Assembly: GCA_030042915.1 (NCBI GenBank)
Contig: JASHYS010000340.1
Location: 1-7,474, forward strand
Direction: 5' to 3'
From: Acidobacteriaceae bacterium
Lineage (GTDB): Bacteria; Acidobacteriota; Terriglobia; Terriglobales; Acidobacteriaceae
DNA length: 7,474 nucleotides
The position numbers and the translations under genes are program-made. Shown piece after piece: positions 6,540-7,474 of the stretch. The notes below the pieces were generated by a model. That model was given only the letters and a program-made list of their open reading frames with translations. It did no database searches and was not told the DNA's origin. The stretch's first letter is position 1. Each line of letters begins with the position of its first letter.

Positions 6540-6627
6540 AGGGACCGGGGGCGCAGAGACATCGGGACTAGCCCGCAAATCACTATCACCGGCTTCTAGT
6601 CCCTCAGTCCCTGGTCCCTCCGTCCCT
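6540..6627. repeat. GTCCCT repeat array with nested inverted repeats behind the capsid gene
   Basis: GTCCCT occurs at 6599, 6607, 6614 and 6622 (spacings 8, 7 and 8). GGGACTAG (6564-6571) is the exact reverse complement of CTAGTCCC (6596-6603), and AGGGACC (6540-6546) that of GGTCCCT (6613-6619), so the two stems nest. The 24-base loop and the bases between the stems show nothing else. No run of T follows on the coding strand, so it is not a standard intrinsic terminator. It may affect the end or stability of the capsid mRNA. Confidence 0.8.
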
Positions 6628-6636
6628 GCCGTCTTC

Positions 6637-7474
6637 CTACCGCTCGACCATCACTTGGGTGTGAGCGAAACTCGCACCCTTCACCACCGGAGCGCCGAAC
6701 TTGACCGCGACATACTGGTAGGTCAACGAGTTCGGCAGCCCGAGCTGGAAGATGCGCGGTGTCGGATCGCCCAGCCAGTGATACTCGATCAGATCCTCGG
6801 TCACGATGTACGCCGGATAGGTGCCGGGGTTGTAGCTGGCGCCTGATCCGGTGCCCGGAGTGTAGGGCAGGCTCCAATCCGGAATCAGCGGCAGGTCGCC
6901 GGCTTGCGTCGACAGCATCTTCACCCTGAAGCCGCCGGTGATCTGGTCGGTGTTCAGAACCACGTTGTAGTCGGTCTTCATCTCCTGGTCGATCAGGTCC
7001 AGCAGCACCGGGTTGGCGTAGATCGCCGTGGGCCGCACATGGTAGCCGGTGTTGGCCACCATCTGCGCGATCGTGGTCTTCATGGTGTCCACGATCTTCA
7101 TTGAGGTGGTGACGGTCACCGAGTTGCCGCCCGTCGCGATCTGCGCCGCGCAGCCCATGTATTGTGTGGTCGTGGGCGAGGCCAGGCTGGTGTCGTTACC
7201 CTGCCACAGGGCCACGTCGTGCGCCACCATTACGCCGCTCACCGTATCCACCAGGTCCTTGGCCTGCAAATACGCAAACTGCTTTTGCTGGTCGCCCAAT
7301 TCGATATCGAACAGGTTGTAGTTGATCTGCGCCACAATCGCTTTCAGCGGCACGCTCAGTTCGGTGCGCGACGGGCTCACCGTCGCGGGGCTGATGCTGC
7401 GCGGATTCACAAATCCCGCCGTGCCCGGATTGGGAATGGCCGTCTCTTCAAAGAACCGCGACGGATGTCCGGTT
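6637..7474 (-). CDS. Phage major capsid protein (HK97-fold type), C-terminal part, cut by the window edge
   Basis: The frame is open from the right edge to the TAG at 6639-6637, giving 278 visible residues. The internal GTG at 7410 is not the start, since the coding sequence continues upstream as SRFFEETAIPNPGTAGF. Visible parts fit an HK97-fold capsid subunit: an extended N-terminal stretch VNPRSISPATVSPSRTELSV, a helix-rich segment with DQQKQFAYLQAKDLVDTVSG and MVAHDVALWQG, a central region RPTAIYANPVLLDLIDQEM typical of the 'aiyanp' core strand and helix, and a C-terminal FGAPVVKGASFAHTQVMVER strand pair. The assignment rests on pattern and on its place before the connector gene. The N-terminal part (and any scaffold or protease gene) lies beyond the window. 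Confidence 0.7.
   Translation of the reverse strand, partial: TGHPSRFFEETAIPNPGTAGFVNPRSISPATVSPSRTELSVPLKAIVAQINYNLFDIELGDQQKQFAYLQAKDLVDTVSGVMVAHDVALWQGNDTSLASPTTTQYMGCAAQIATGGNSVTVTTSMKIVDTMKTTIAQMVANTGYHVRPTAIYANPVLLDLIDQEMKTDYNVVLNTDQITGGFRVKMLSTQAGDLPLIPDWSLPYTPGTGSGASYNPGTYPAYIVTEDLIEYHWLGDPTPRIFQLGLPNSLTYQYVAVKFGAPVVKGASFAHTQVMVER

Noticed and set aside
6564..6603. Rho-independent terminator
   Set aside because: The stem exists, but the loop is 24 bases and no T-run follows on the coding strand.

Overview
The window is GC-rich bacterial DNA in which every gene I can support lies on the minus strand, so the genes are read from the right edge to the left. No ribosomal or other strong taxonomic marker is present. 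The high GC content, the protein style and the look of the gaps recall soil Acidobacteriota, but that is a guess; it could also be a metagenomic contig.

Right and centre (7474 to about 1029): a virion-structure gene cluster of tailed-phage type. In transcription order it holds the C-terminal part of an HK97-fold-like major capsid protein (cut by the right edge), a head-tail connector of the phiE125 gp8 type, a 144-residue neck/stopper candidate, a 161-residue tail-terminator candidate, a 324-residue tail-tube candidate, a 772-residue tail hub/tip protein that seems to carry an inserted beta-rich domain, and a 75-residue protein with a coiled coil and one membrane segment that resembles holin-associated proteins. 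The order follows the usual head-to-tail logic, but no tape-measure protein, tail-assembly chaperones or endolysin lie between the tail tube and the end of the cluster.

Left (994 to 1): purE and the first 164 codons of purK, overlapping by four bases. Together they convert AIR to CAIR in purine synthesis. A perfect TATAAT sits just in front of purE and may give a leaderless transcript.

The most unusual feature is in the gaps. Phage structural genes are normally packed tightly, but here five successive junctions hold 43 to 160 bases each, and each contains short-period repeats. One family has a 7-8 base period with core TCCCT (AGGGA on the coding strand). A second has a 7-base period with core TTCNCAG and also occurs inverted. 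A third is a 9-base repeat that places five in-frame TAG codons behind the tail-tube gene. Several arrays form inverted repeats that could fold in the mRNA. The repeats, the missing tape measure and the direct abutment on purEK together raise the possibility of an old, host-adapted (domesticated or decaying) phage cluster rather than a young prophage. That last step is inference.
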